From: Baylisascaris procyonis
Lineage: Eukaryota > Nematoda > Chromadorea > Rhabditida > Ascarididae
Length of the DNA: 64,000 nt
Assembly: GCA_037389465.1 (NCBI GenBank)
Contig: JAZARR010000214.1
Span: 6,425,001 to 6,489,000 of the forward strand
Direction of reading: 5' to 3'
The position numbers and the translations under genes are program-made. Shown piece by piece: positions 12,401 to 27,515 of the stretch; the stretch's first letter is position 1; every line of letters begins with the position of its first letter. The notes under the pieces were generated by a model, which worked only from the letters and a program-made list of their open reading frames with translations, was not told the origin of the DNA and made no database searches.

Positions 12401-15400
12401 GTCGAAAGGGGTCGAATCGGACGAGTCGGACGAGTCGGGTCGGATCGCATCGCATCGGGTCAAATCGGAAAGAATCGGTTGGATCTGAATCGAATCGAAT
12501 CGGGTCTGATCGGATCCAATCGGGTCGAATCGGGTCGGATCGGATCCAATCGGGTCAAATGGGTCGAGTTGGACGAGTCGGACGAGTCGGGTCGAATCTG
12601 ATCGGATCGGCTCGAACCGAATCGAATCGAATCGGGTCGGATCAGATCCAATCGGGTCCGATCGGGTCGGATCGGATCCAATCGGATCGGACCAGGTCGA
12701 TCCGGACGAGTCGGTTCGAACCGAGTCGAATCGAATCGGGTCAGATCGGGTCCAATCGGGTCGAATCGGTCCGAATCGGACCACTCGGACGAGTCGAACC
12801 GAATCGAATCGAACCGGGTCCGATCAGATCCCATCGAGTCCGATCGAATCGGCTCGGATCGAATCCAATCGAATCGGGTCAGATCGGATCCCGTCGGGTC
12901 GGATCGTTTAGAATCGGACGAGTCGGACGAGGGGGTCGGATCGCGTCGAATCGGGAGGAATCGGGTCGGATCGCATCCAATCGGATTGGATCGGGTCGTA
13001 TCGGATCGGATCCAATCGGTTCGAACCGAGTCGAATCAAATAGGGTCGAATCGGACGAGTCGGTTCGGATTGGACCGGATCGGGTCGAATCGGATCGAAT
13101 CGGTTCGAACCGAATCGGGTCGAGTCGGGTCGGATCGGATCCAATCGGATCGGATCGGGTCCAATCGGATCGGATCAGGTCGAGTCGGATTCCATCGGGT
13201 CGGATCGGGTCGAATTGGACGAGTCGGACGAGTCGGGTCGGATCGCATCGGATCGGGTCGAATCGGACCGAATCGTTTCGATCTGAATCGAATCGAATCG
13301 GGACGGATCGCATCGAATCGGGTCGAGTCGGACGAGTCGGTCCGGATCGTATGGGATCGGGTCGAATCGGACGGAATCGGTTCGATCTGAATAGAGTCGA
13401 ATCGGGTCGGATCGGATCCAATCGGGTCGAATCGGGTGTAATGGGACGAGTCGGTTCGGATCGGACGTGATCCGGTCGAATCGGATAGAATCTAATCGGG
13501 TCAGATCGGATCCAATCGGGTCGGACCAGGTCGAATCGGACGAGTCCGTTCGGATCGGGTCGGATCGGATCCAATCGGGTCGAATCGGTGTAATCGGACG
13601 AGTCGGTTCGGATCGGATGTGATCGGGTCGAATCGGATAGAATCGAATCGGGTCAGATCGGATCCAATCGGGTAGAATGGGTCGAATTGGACGAGTCGGA
13701 CGAGTCGGGTCGAATCGGATCGAATCGGCTCGAACCGAATCGGGCCGAATCGGGTCGAATCGGACGAGTCGGTTCCTAGTGGACCGGATCGGGTCGAATC
13801 GGATCGAATCGGTTCGAACCGAATCGGGTCAGGTAAAATCGGATCGAATCGGTTCGAACCGAATCGGGCCGAATCGGGTCGAATCGGACGAGTCGGTTCG
13901 GAGTGGACCGGATCGGGTCGAATGGTGTCGAATCGGACGAGTCGGTTCGGATCGGATCGGATCGGCTCGAATCGGACCGAATCGGTTGGATCTGAATCGC
14001 ATCGAATCGGGTCTCATCGGATCTAGTCGGGTCGAATGGGTCGAACTGGACGAGTCGGACGAGTCGGGTCGAATCGGATCGGATCGGCTCGAACCGAATC
14101 GAATCGAACCGGGTCGGATCAGGTCCAATCGGGTCCGATCGGGTCGGATCAGATCCAATCGGGTCCGGTCGGGTCCGATCAGATCCAATCGGGTCCGATC
14201 ATGTCGGATCGGATCCGATCGGATCGGATCAGGTCGAATCGGATCCCATCGGGTCAAATCGGGTCGAGTTGGACGAGTCGGACGAGTCGGGTCGGATCGC
14301 ATCGGATTGGGTCGAATCGGACCGAATCGTTTCGATCTGAATCGAATCGAATCGGGACGGATCGGATCCAATCGGGTCGAGTCGGGTGTAATCGGACGAG
14401 TCGGTCCGGATCGTATCGGATCGGGTCGAATCGGACGGAATCGGTTCGATCTGAATAGAATCGAATCGGGTCGGGTCGGATCCAGTCGGGTCGAATGAAT
14501 CGGTCTAATCGGACGAGTCGGTTCGGATCGGATCGGATCGGGTCGAATCGGATCGAATCGGTTCGAACCGAATTGGGCTGAATCGGATCGGATCGGACCC
14601 AATCGGGTCGAACCGGGTATAATCGGACGAGTCGGTTCGGATCGGATCGGATCGGGTCGTATCGGATCGGATCCAATCGGTTCGAACCGTGTCGAATCAA
14701 ATCGGGTCAGATCGGGTCCAATCGGGTCGAATCGGTTCGGATCGGATCCAATCGGATCGGATCGGGTCGAATCGGACGAGTCCTTTCGAATCGGATCGGA
14801 TCGGGTAAAATCGGATCGAATCGGTTCGAACCGAATCGGGCCGAATCGGGTCGAATCGGACGAGTCGGTCCGGATCGTATGGGATCGGGTCGAATCGGAC
14901 GGAATCGGTTCGATCTGAATAGAATCGAATCGGGTCGGATCGGATCCAATCGGGTCGAATCGGACGAGTCGGTTCGGATCGGATCCAATCGGGTCGAACG
15001 GGTCGAATTGGACGAGTCGGACGAGTCGGGTCGAATCGGATCGGATCGGCTCGAACCGAATCGAATCGAATCGGGTCGGATCAGATCCAATCGGGTCCGA
15101 TCGGGTGGGATCAGATCCAATCGGGTCCGATCGGGTCCGATCAGATCCAATCGGGTCCGACCATGTCGGATCGGATCCGATCGGTTCGGATCAGGTCGAA
15201 TCGGATCCGATCGGGTCGGATCTGGTCAAATTGGACGAGTCGGACGAGTCGGGTCGGATCGCATCGGATTGGGTCGAATCGGACCGAATCGTTTCGATCT
15301 GAATCGAATCGAATCGGGACGGATCGCATCGAATCGCGTCGAATCGGACGAGTCGGTCCGGATCGTATCGGATCGGGTCGAATCGGACGGAATCGGTTCG

Positions 15401-16764
15401 ATCTGAACAGAATCGAATCGGGTCGGATCGGATCCAATCGGGTCGAGTCGGGTGTAATCGGACGAGTCGGTTCGGATCGGATGTGATCGGGTCGAATCGG
15501 ATAGAATCGAATCGGGTCATATCGGATCCAATCGCGTCGGACCAGGTCGAATCGGACGAGTCGGTTCGGATCGGATGTGATCGGCTCGAACCGAATGGAA
15601 TCGAATCGGTTCGGATCGGTTCCAATCGGGTCGATTCGGGTCGAGTCGGAGGAGTCGGACGAGTCGGGTCGGATCGCATCGGATCGGGTCAAATCGGACC
15701 GAATCTCTTCGATCCGAATCGAGTCGAATCGGATCGAACCGAATCGGGTCGAATCGAGTCGGATGGGATCCAATCGGATGGGATCAGGTCGAATCGGACG
15801 AGTCGGTTTGAACCGAATCGAATCGAGCCTGGTCAGATCGGATCCAGTCTAGTCGAATGTGGTCGAATCGGGTCGAATCGGACGAGTCGGACGAGTCGGT
15901 TCGGATCGCATCGGGTCGGGTCTAATCGGACGAGTCGGTTCGGATCGGATCTGATCGGGTCGAATCGGATCGAATCGGTTCGATCTGAGTCGAGTCGAAT
16001 CGGTTCGAACCGAATCGAATCGAATCCGGTCAGATCGGGTCCAGTCGGGTCGAATGGTTTCGTATCGGACGATTCGGACGAGTCAAGTCGGATTGGATCG
16101 GATCGGGTCGAAACGGATCGGATCGGCCCGAACCGAATCGAATCGAATCGGGTCGCATCGGATCGAATCGGTTCGAACCGAACCGAATCGAATCGAATCG
16201 AATCGGTTCCAATCGGATCGGATCGGGTCAAATCGGACCGAACCGGTTCGATCTGAATCGAATCGAATCGGGTCGGATCGAATCCAATCGGATCGAATCG
16301 TTTCGGATCGGATCTGATCGGGTCGAATCGGATCGAATCGGTTCGAACCGAATCGAATCGAATCGGGTCAGACCGGTTACAATCGGGTCGAATAGGGTCG
16401 AATCGGACGAGTCGGACGAGTCGGGACGGTTCGCATCGAATCGCGTCGAATCGGACGGAATCGGTTCGATCTGAATAGAATCGAATCGGGTCGGATCGGA
16501 TCCAATCGGGTCGAGTCGGGTGTAATCGGACGAGTCGTTTCGGATCGGATGTGATCGGGTCGAAGCGGATAGAATCGAATCGGGTCAGATCGGATCCAAT
16601 CGGGTCGGACCAGGTCGAATCGGACGAGTCGGTCCGGATCGTATCGGATCGGGTCGAATCGGACGGAATCGGTTCGATCTGAATAGAATCGAATCGGGTC
16701 GGGTCGGATCCATTCGGGTCGAATGAATCGGTCTAATCGGACGAGTCGGTTCGGATCGGATCGG

Positions 16765-19700
16765 GTCGGATCCAGTCGGGTCGAATGAATCGGTCTAATC
16801 GGACGAGTCGGGTCGGATCTCATCGGATCGGGTCCAATCGGACCGAATCGGTTCGATCCGAATCAAATCGAATCGGGACGGATCGCACGGAATCGGGTCG
16901 AATCGGACGAGTCGGTCCGGATCGCATCGGATCGGTTCGAATCGGATAGAATCGAATCGGGTCAGATCGGATCCAATCGGGTAGAATGGGTCGAATTGGA
17001 CGAGTCGGACGAGTCGGTTGGGATCGGATCGGATCGGGTCGAATCGGATCCAATCGGGTCGAATGGTTCGAATTGGACGAGTCGGACGGGTCGGGTCGAA
17101 TCGGATCGGATCGGCTTGAACCGAATCGAATCGAATCGGGTCGGATCAGATCCAATCGGGTCCGATCGGGTCGGATCGGATCCAATCGGATCGGACCAGG
17201 TCGATCCGGACGAGTCGGTTCGAACCGAGTCGAATCGAATCGGGTCAGATCGGGTCCAATCGGATCGGATCACGTCGAATCGGACGAGTGGGTTCGAAGC
17301 GAATCCAATCGAATCGGGTCAGATCGGATCCCGTCGGGTCGGATCGTTTAGAATCGGACGAGTCGGACGAGGGGGTCGGATCGCGTCGGATCGGGAGGAA
17401 TCGGGTCGGATCGGATCCAATCGGATCGGATCGGGTCGTATCGGATCGGATCCAATCGGTTCGAACCGAGTCGAATCAAATAGGGTCGAATCGGACGAGT
17501 CGGTTCGGATTGGACCGGATCGGGTCGAATCGGATCGAATCGGTTCGAACCGAATCGGGTCGAGTCGGGTCGGATCGGATCCAATCGGATCGGACCAGGT
17601 CGATCCGGACGAGTCGGTTCGAACCGAGTCGAATCGAATCGGGTCAGATCGGGTCCAATCGGGTCGAATCGGTCCGAATCGGACCACTCGGACGAGTCGA
17701 ACCGAATCGAATCGAATCGGGTCCGATCAAATCCAATCGGGTCCGATCGAATCGGCTCGGATCGAATCCAATCGAATCGGGTCAGATCGGATCCCGTCGG
17801 GTCGGATCGTTTAGAATCGGACGAGTCGGACGAGGGGTCGGATCGCGTCGGATGGGGAGGAATCGGGTCGGATCGGATCCAATCGGATCGGATCGGGTCG
17901 AATCGCACGAGCCGGTTCGGATCGAATCGAACCGGGTGAGATCGGATCCAGTCGGGTCGGATCGGACGAGTCGAATCGGATCGAATCGGTTCGAACCGAA
18001 TCGAATCGAATCGGTTCAGATCGGATGCAATCGGGTCGAAAGGGGTCGAATCGGACGAGTCGGACGAGTCGGGTCGGATCGCATCGCATCGGGTCGAATC
18101 GGAAAGAATCGGTTGGATCTGAATCGAATCGAATGGGGTCTGATCGGATCCAATCGGGTCGAATCGGGTCGGATCGGATCCAATCGGGTCGAATGGGCCG
18201 AATTGGACTAGTCGGACGAGTCGGGTCGAATCGGATCGGATCGGCTCGAACCGAATCGAATCGAATCGAATCGGGTCGGATCAGATCCAATCGGGTCCGA
18301 TCGGGTCGGATCGGATCCAATCGGATCGGACCAGGTCGATCCGGACGAGTCGGTTCGAACCGAGTCGAATCGAATCGGGTCAGATGGGGTCCAATCGGGT
18401 CGAATCGGTCCGAATCGGACCACTCGGACGAGTCGAGTCGGATCGGATCGGATCGGGTCGAATCGGACCTAATCGGTTTGATCTGAATCCAATCGAGTCA
18501 GGTCAGATCGGATCCAATCGGATCGGATCACGTCGAATCGGACGAGTGGGTTCGAACCGAATCCAATCGAATCGGGTCAGATCGGATACCGTCGGGTCGG
18601 ATCGTTTAGAATCGGACGAGTCGGACGAGGGGGTCGGATCGCGTCGGATCGGGAGGAATCGGGTCGGATCGCATCCAATCGGATCGGATCGGGTCGTATC
18701 GGATCGGATCCAATCGGTTCGAACCGAGTCGAATCAAATAGGGTCGAATCGGACGAGTCGGTTCGGATTGGACCGGATCGGGTCGAATCGGATCGAATCG
18801 GTTCGAACCGAATCGGGTCGAGTCGGGTCGGATCGGATCCAATCGGATCGGATCGGGTCCAATCGGATCGGATCAGGTCGAGTCGGATTCCATCGGGTCG
18901 GATCGGGTCGAATTGGACGAGTCGGACGAGTCGGGTCGGATCGCATCGGATCGGGTCGAATCGGACCGAATCGTTTCGATCTGAATCGAATCGAATCGGG
19001 ACGGATCGCATCGAATCGGGTCGAGTCGGACGAGTCGGTCCGGATCGTATGGGATCGGGTCGAATCGGACGGAATCGGTTCGATCTGAATAGAGTCGAAT
19101 CGGGTCGGATCGGATCCAATCGGGTCGAATCGGGTGTAATGGGACGAGTCGGTTCGGATCGGACGTGATCCGGTCGAATCGGATAGAATCTAATCGGGTC
19201 AGATCGGATCCAATCGGGTCGGACCAGGTCGAATCGGACGAGTCCGTTCGGATCGGATCGGGTCGGATCCAGTCGGGTCGAATGAATCGGTCTAATCGGA
19301 CGAGTCGGTTCGAACCGGATCGATTCGAATCGGGTCAGATCGGATCCAGTCGGGTCGAATGGGGTCGTATCGGACGATTGGGACGAATCAAGTCGGATCG
19401 GATCGGATCGGCCCGAACCGAATGGAATCGAATCGGTTCGGATCGGTTCCAATCGGGTCGATTCGGGTCGAGTCGGAGGAGTCGGACGAGTCGGGTCGGA
19501 TCGCATCGGATCGGGTCAAATCGGACCGAATCTCTTCGATCCGAATCGAATCGAATCGGATCGAACCGAATCGGGTCGAATCGAGTCGGATCGGATCCAA
19601 TCGGATGGGATCAGGTCGAATCGGACGAGTCGGTTTGAGCCGAATCGAATCGAGTCTGGTCAGATCGGATCCAGTCTAGTCGAATGTGGTCGAATCGGGT

Positions 19701-20452
19701 CGAATCGGACGAGTCGGACGAGTCGGTTCGGATCGCATCGGGTCGGGTCTAATCGGACGAGTCGGTTCGGATCGGATCTGATCGGGTCGAATCGGATCGA
19801 ATCGGTTCGATCTGAGTCGAGTCGAATCGGTTCGAACCGAATCCAATCGAATCGGGTCAGATCGGATACCGTCGGGTCGGATCGTTTAGAATCGGACGAG
19901 TCGGACGAGGGGGTCGGATCGCGTCCGATCGGGAGGAATCGGGTCGGATCGCATCCAATCGGATCGGATCGGGTCGAATCGCACGAGCCGGTTCGGATCG
20001 AATCGAATCTGGTGAGATCGGATCCAGTCGGGTCGGATCGGGTCGGATCGGATCGGATCCAATCGAATCGGGTCGAATCGGTTCGGATCGGATCCAATCG
20101 GATCGGATCGGATCGGGTCGAGTCGGATCGAATCGGTTCGAACCGAATCTGGCCGAATCTGGTCGGATCGGATCCAATCGGGTGGAACCGGGTATAATCG
20201 GACGAGTCGGGTCGAATCGGATCGGATCGGGTCGAATCGGAAAGAATCGGTTGGATCTGAATCGAATCGAATCGGGTCTGATCGAATCCAATCGGGTCGA
20301 ATCGGGTCGGATCGGATCCAATCGGGTCGAATGGGTCGAATTGGACGAGTCGGACGAGTCGGGTCGAATCGGATCGGGTCGGCTCGAACCGAATCGAATC
20401 GAATTGGGTCGGATCAGATCCAATCGGGTCCGATCGGGTCGGATCGGATCCA
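16765..20452 (+). repeat. Mosaic satellite spacer between copies A and B
   Basis: This 3.7-kb stretch belongs to neither long copy but is made of the same segments. About 18600-19250 matches 12900-13550 at offset 5698 (shared landmark block, GATTCCATCGGG and GTATGGGATCGGG features). Landmark CGTTTAG blocks occur at 17345, 17808, 18603 and 19883. No inverted block and no gene is visible. If A and B are tandem copies of one larger unit, this would be the right part of A's unit. Confidence 0.85.
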
Positions 20453-23400
20453 ATCGGATCGGACCAGGTCGATCCGGACGAGTCGGTTCGAACCGAGTCG
20501 AATCGAATCGGGTCAGATCGGGTCCAATCGGGTCGAATCGGTCCGAATCGGACCACTCGGACGAGTCGAGTCGGATCGGATCGGATCGGGTCGAATCGGA
20601 CCGAATCGGTTTGATCTGAATCGAATCGAGTCGGGTCAGATCGGATCCAATCGGATCGGATCACGTCGAATCGGACGAGTGGGTTCGAACCGAATCCAAT
20701 CGAATCGGGTCAGATCGGATCCCGTCGGGTCGGATCGTTTAGAATCGGACGAGTCGGACGAGGGGGTCGGATCGCGTCGGATCGGGAGGAATCGGGTCGG
20801 ATCGGATCCAATCGGATCGGATCGGGTCGTATCGCATCGGATCCAATCGGTTCGAACCGAGTCGAATCAAATAGGGTCGAATCGGACGAGTCGGTTCGGA
20901 TTGGACCGGATCGGGTCGAATCGGATCGAATCGGTTCGAACCGAATCGGGTCGAGTCGGGTCGGATCGGATCCAATCGGATCGGATCGGGTCGTATCGGA
21001 TCGGATCCAAACGGTTCGAACCGAGTCGAATCAAATAGGGTCGAATCGGACGAGTCGGTTCGGATTGGACCGGATCGGGTCGAATCGGATCGAATCGGTT
21101 CGAACCGAATCGGGTCGAGCCGGGTCGGATCGGATCCAATCGGATCGGATCGGGTCCAATCGGATCGGATCAGGTCGAGTCGGATTCCATCGGGTCGGAT
21201 CGGGTCGAATTGGACGAGTCGGACGAGCCGGGTCGGATCGCATCGGATCGGGTCGAATCGGACCGAATCGTTTCGATCTGAATCGAATCGAATCGGGACG
21301 GATCGCATCGAATCGGGTCGAGTCGGATGAGTCGGTCCGGATCGTATGGGATCGGGTCGAATCGGACGGAATCGGTTCGATCTGAATAGAGTCGAATCGG
21401 GTCGGATCGGATCCAATCGGGTCGAATCGGGTGTAATGGGACGAGTCGGTTCGGATCGGACGTGATCCGGTCGAATCGGATAGAATCTAATCGGGTCAGA
21501 TCGGATCCAATCGGGTCGGACCAGGTCGAATCGGACGAGTCCGTTCGGATCGGATGGGGTCGGATCCAGTCGGGTCGAATGAATCGGTCTAATCGGACGA
21601 GCCGGTTCGGATCGGATCGGATCGGGTCGAATTGGACGAGTCGGACGAGTCGGGTCGGATCGCATCGGATCGGGTCGAATCGGACGAGTCGGTCCGGATC
21701 GTATCGGATCGGTTCGAATCGGACGGAATCGGTTCGATCTGAATAGAATCGAATCGGGTCGGATCGGATCCAATCGGGTCGAATCGGTGTAATCGGACGA
21801 GTCGGTTCGGATCGGATGTGATCGGGTCGAATCGGATAGAATCGAATCGGGTCAGATCGGATCCAATCGGGTAGAATGGGTCGAATTGGACGAGTCGGAC
21901 GAGTCGGGTCGAATCGGTTCGGATCGGGTCGAATCGGATCGAATCGGTTCGAACCGAATCGATCCGAATCGGGTCGGATCGGACGAGTCGGTTCGGAGTG
22001 GACCGGATCGGGTCGAATCGGATCGAATCGGTTCGAACCGAATCGGGTCGAATCGGGTCGGATCGGATCCAATCGGATCGGATCGGGTCGAATCGGACGA
22101 GTCCGTTCGAATCGGATCGGATCGGGTATAATCGGATCGAATCGGTTCGAACCGAATGGAATCGAATCGGTTCAGATCGGATGCAATCGGGTCGAATGGT
22201 GTCGAATCGGACCGAATCGGTTGGATCTGAATCGCATCGAATCGCGTCTCATCGGATCCAATCGGGTCGTACCGGGTATAATCGGACGAGTCGGTTCGGA
22301 TCGGATCGGATCGGGTCGTATCGGATCGGTTCCAATCGGTTCGAACCGAGTCGAGTCAAATCGGGTCGAATCGGACGAGTACGTTCGAATCAGATCGGAT
22401 CGGGTAAAATCGGACCGAATCGGTTCGAACCGAATCGAATCGAATCGGTTCAGATCGGATCCAATCGGGTCGAATCGGGTCCAATCGGGTCGAATCGGTC
22501 CGAATCGGACCACTCGGACGAGTCGAGTCGGATCGGATCGGATCGGGTCGAATCGGACCTAATCGGTTTGATCTGAATCGAATCGAGTCAGGTCAGATCG
22601 GATCCAATCGGATCGGATCACGTCGAATCGGACGAGTGGGTTCGAACCGAATCCAATCGAATCGGGTCAGACCGGATCCCGTCGGGTCGGATCGTTTAGA
22701 ATCGGACGAGTCGGACGAGGGGGTCGGATCGCGTCGGATCGGGAGGAATCGGGTCGGATCGCATCCAATCGGATCGGATCGGGTCGAATCGCACGAGCCG
22801 GTTCGGATCGAATCGAATCTGGTGAGATCGGATCCAGTCGGGTCGGATCGGGTCGGATCGGATCGGATCCAATCGAATCGGGTCGAATCGGATCGGATCG
22901 GGTCGAGTCGGATCGAATCGGTTCGAACCGAATCTGGCCGAATCGGGTCGGATCGGATCCAATCGGGTGGAACCGGGTATAATCGGACGAGTCGGTTCGG
23001 ATCGGACCGGATCGGGTCGAATCGGATCGAATCGGTTCGAACCGAATCGGGCCGAATCGGGTCGGATCGGATCCAATCGGGTCGTACCGGGTATAATCGG
23101 ATGAGTCGGTTCGGATCGGATCGGATCGGGTCGTATCGGGTCGGTTCCAATCGGTTCGAACCGAGTCGAGTCAAATCGGGTCAAATCGGACGAGTACGTT
23201 CGAATCAGATCGGATCGGGTGAAATCGGACCGTATCGGTTCGATCCGAATCGAATCGAATCCGTTCAGACCGGAACCAATCGGTTTGAACCGAGTCGAAT
23301 CGAATCGGGTCGAATCGGACGAGTCCGTTCGGGTCGGATCGGACGAGTCGAATGGGATCGAATCGGTTCGAACCGAATCGAATCGAATCGGTTCAGATCG

Positions 23401-26400
23401 GATCCAATCGGGTCGAATCGGGTCGGATCGGATCCAATCGGGTCGAATGGGTCGAATTGGACGAGTCGGACGAGTCGGGTCGAATCGGATCGGATCGGGT
23501 CGAATCGGACGAGTCGGTTGGGATCGGATCGGATCGGGTCGAATCGGAAAGAATCGGTTGGATCTGAATCGAATCGAATCGGGTCTGATCGAATCCAATC
23601 GGGTCGAATCGGGTCGGATCGGATCCAATCGGGTCGAATGGGTCGAATTGGACGAGTCGGACGAGTCGGGTCGAATCGGATCGGATCGGCTCCAACCGAA
23701 TCGAATCGAATCGGGTCGGATCAGATCCAATCGGGTCCGATCGGGTCGGATCGGATCCAATCGGATCGGACCAGGTCGATCCGGACGAGTCGGTTCGAAC
23801 CGAGTCGAATCGAATCGGGTCAGATCGGGTCCAATCGGGTCGAATCGGTCCGAATCGGACAACTCGGACGAGTCGAGTCGGATCGGATCGGATCGGGTCG
23901 AATCGGACCGAATCGGTTTGATCTGAATCGAAACGAGTCGGGTCAGATCGGATCCAATCGGATCGGATCACGTCGAATCGGACGAGTGGGTTCGAACCGA
24001 ATCCAATCGAATCGGGTCAGATCGGATCCCGTCGGGTCGGATCGTTTAGAATCGGACGAGTCGGACGAGGGGGTCGGATCGCGTCGGATCGGGAGGAATC
24101 GGGTCGGATCGGATCCAATCGTATCGGATCGGATCGGGTGGAATCGGATCGAATCGGTTTGAACCGAATCGAATAGAATCGGGTTGGATCAGATCCAATC
24201 GGGTCTGATCGGGTCGGATCAGATCCAATCGGGTCCGATCGGGTCGGATCTGATCCCATCGGGTCGGTACGGGTCGAATCGGACGAGTCCGTTCGAATCG
24301 AATCGGGTCAGATCGGATCCAATCGGATCGGATCACGTCGAATCGGACGAGTGGGTTCGAACCGAATCCAATCGAATCGGGTCAGATCGAATCCCGTCGG
24401 GTCGGATCGTTTAGAATCGGACGAGTCGGACGAGGGGGTCGGATCGCGTCGGATCGGGAGGAATCGGGTCGGATCGGATCCAATCGGATCGGATCGGGTC
24501 GAATCGCACGAGCCGGTTCGGATCGAATCGAATCGGGTCAGATCGGATCCAGTCGAATCGAATCGGTTCGGATCGGATCCAATCGGGCCGGATCGGGTCG
24601 AATCGGTTCGAAGCGAATCGGGCCGAATCGGGTCGGTTCGGATCCAATCGGGTCAAATCGGACCGAATGGGTTCGATCCTAATCGAATTGAATCGGTTCA
24701 GACCGGATCCAATCGGTTCGAACCGAGTCGAATCGAATCGGCTCAGATCGGGTCCGATCGGGTCGAATCGGTTCGATTCGGACGATTTGGACGAGTCGAG
24801 TCGGATCGGATCGGATCGGGTCGAATCGGATCGAATCGGTTTGAACCGGGTCGAATCGAATCGGGTCGGATCAGACCCAATCGGGTCCGATCGGGTCGGA
24901 TCGGATCCCATCGGTTCGGTACGGGTCGAATCGGACGAGTCCGATCGGGTCGGATCCAGTCGGGTCCAGTGAATCGGTCTAATCGGACGAGTCGGTTCGG
25001 ACCGGATTGGATCGGGTCGAATCGGATCGAATCGGGTCGGATCGGGTCCGATCGGGTCGAATCGGATCCAATCGGGTCGGATCGGATCGGATCGGGTCGG
25101 ATGAAGTCGAATCGGTTCGAACCGAATCGAATCGAATCGAATCGGGTCGGATCGGGTCGGATCGGGCCGGATCAGATCGGATCGGGTCGGATCGGACCGA
25201 ATCTGTTCGATCCGAGTCGAATCGAATCGGGTCAGATCGGATCCAATCGGATCGGATCACGTCGAAACGGACGAGTGGGTTCGAACCGAATCAAATCGAA
25301 TCGAGTCAGATCGGATCCCGTCGGGTCGGATCGTTTAGAATCGGACGAGTCGGTTCGGGCCGGATCGGATCGGGTCGAATCGGATCGAATCGGTTCGAAC
25401 CGTATCGAATCGAATCGGGTCAGAGCGGATCCAATCGGATCCGATCGGGTCGAATCGCACGAGCCGGTTCGGATCGAATCGAATCGGGTCAGATCGGATC
25501 CAGTCGGGTCGAGACGGGTCGGATCGGATCGGATCCAGTCGAATCGGGTCGAATCGGTTCGGATCGGATCCAATCGGATCGGATCGGGTCGAATCGGACG
25601 AGTCCGTTCGGATCGGGTCAGATCGGATCCAATCGGATCCGATCGGGTCGAATCGCACGAGCCGGTTCGGTTCGAAGCGAATCGGGCCGAATCGGGTCGG
25701 AACGGATCCAATCGGGTCGAATCGGGTCTAATCGGACCACTCGGACGAGTCGAGTCGGATCGGATCGGATCGGGTCGAATCGGATCAAATCGGTTTGAAC
25801 CGAATCGAATCGAATCGGGTCGGATCAGATCCAATCGGGTCCGATCGGGTCGGATCAGATCCAATCGGGTCCGATCGGGTCCGATCAGATCCAATCGGAT
25901 CCGATCGAGTCCGATCGGATCCAATCGGATCGGATCAGGTCGAATCGGATCCCATCGGGTCGGATCGGGTCGAATCGCACGAGCCGGTTCGGTTCGAAGC
26001 GAATCGGGCCGAATCGGGTCGGAACGGATCCAATCGGGTCGAATCGGGTCTAATCGGACCACTCGGACGAGTCGAGTCGGATCGCATCGAATCGGGTCGA
26101 ATCGGACCGAATCGGTTCGATCTGAATAGAATCGAATCGGGTCGGATCAGATCCAATCAGGTCCGATCGGGTCGGATCGGATCCAATCGGATCGGATCAG
26201 GTCGAACCGGACGAGTCGGTTCGAACCGAGTCGAATGAAATCTGGTCAGATCAGGTCGAATCGGATCCCATCGGGTCGAACCGGTTCGAATCGGACCACT
26301 CGGACGAGTCGAGTCGGATCGGATCTGATCGGGACGAATCGGATCGAATCGGTTTGAACCGAATCGAATCGAATCGGGTCGAATCAGATCCAATCGGGTC

Positions 26401-26554
26401 CGATCGGTCGGATCAGATCCAATCGGGTCCGATCGGGTCCGATCAGATCCAATCGGGTCCGATCGGGTCGGATCGGATCCAGTCGGGTCGGATCGGGTCG
26501 AATTGGACGAGTCGGACGAATCGGTTCGAACCGTATCGAATCGAATCGGGTCCG

Positions 26555-26880
26555 ATCCCGATTGGATCTGACCCGACCCGATTCAATTCGATTCGGTTCA
26601 AACCGATTCGATCCGATTCGACCCGATCCGATCCGATCCGACTCGACTCGTCCGAGTGGTCCGATTCGGACCGATTCGACCCGACTGGACCCGATCTGAC
26701 ATGATTCGGCCCGATTCGTTTCGAACCGAATCGATCCTATTCGACCCGATCCGATCCGGTCCGAACCGACCCGTCCGATTAGACCGATTCATTTGACCCG
26801 ACTGGACCCGACCCGATCCGACCCGAACGGACTCGTCCGATTCGACCCGTACCGACCCGATGGGATCTGATCCGATCCGA
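26555..26880 (-). repeat. Inverted block B1, a hybrid of A1 and A2
   Basis: Its left part matches A1 (C at 26594, as at 6142) and its right part matches A2 (T at 26779, as at 7650; TGGACCC). The exchange point therefore lies between the positions equivalent to 6142 and 6327, inside the inverted block. It also has private changes (ACATGATTC, CATTTGACC) that are absent from all A blocks. Confidence 0.9.
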
Positions 26881-27189
26881 TCGGACCTGATCGGATCTGA
26901 TCGGGTCTAATCGGACGAGTCGGTTCGAACCGGATCCATTCGAATCGGGTCGGATCGGATCCAATCGGGTCGAATCAGGTCGAATCGGACCACTCGGACG
27001 AGTCGAGTCGCATCGGATCGGATCGGGTCGAATCGGATCGAATCGGTTTGAACCGAATCGAACCGAATCGTGTCGGATCAGATCCAATCGGGTCCGATCG
27101 GGTCGGATCGGATCCAGTCGGGTCGGATCGGGTCGAATTGGACGAGTCGGACGAATCGGTTCGAACCGTATCGAATCGAATCGGGTCCG

Positions 27190-27515
27190 ATCCCGATTGG
27201 ATCTGACCCGACCCGATTCAATTCGATTCGGTTCAAACCGATTCGATCCGATTCGACCCGATCCGATCCGATCCGACTCGACTCGTCCGAGTGGTCCGAT
27301 TCGGACCGATTCGACCCGACTGGACCCGATCTGACCCGATTCGGCCCGATTCGTTTCGAACCGAATCGATCGTATTCGACCCGATCCGATCCGGTCCGAA
27401 CCGACCCGTCCGATTAGACCGATTCATTCGACCCGACTGGACCCGACCCGATCCGACCCGAACGGACTCGTCCGATTCGACCCGTACCGACCCGATGGGA
27501 TCTGATCCGATCCGA
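27190..27515 (-). repeat. Inverted block B2
   Basis: Counterpart of A3 at offset 19129, with the same GATCGTATTC change and the right palindrome CCGATCGG at 27512-27519. With B1 it forms the 635-bp tandem pair of copy B. I saw no further inverted block to the right of it in the array. Confidence 0.9.

Larger units (their letters stand above)
1..16764 (+). repeat. Copy A of a 16-kb segmental duplication inside the satellite
   Basis: Copy A matches copy B (20453-35959) base for base over long stretches. The offset is 20452 from position 1 to about 6327, 19129 to the G-run at 11165-11168, 19130 to about 13925, and 19195 to 16764. The left end is not visible because base 1 already matches 20453. 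The right end is sharp: 16764 is the last shared base (16765 is G, copy B has A at 35960). Copy A contains three inverted blocks and two 1.32-kb tandem units. Substitutions against B that I noticed include 776 (T/C), 2220 (T/C), 2252 (C/G), 4010 (G/A) and 16550 (T/C). This list is not exhaustive. Confidence 0.93.
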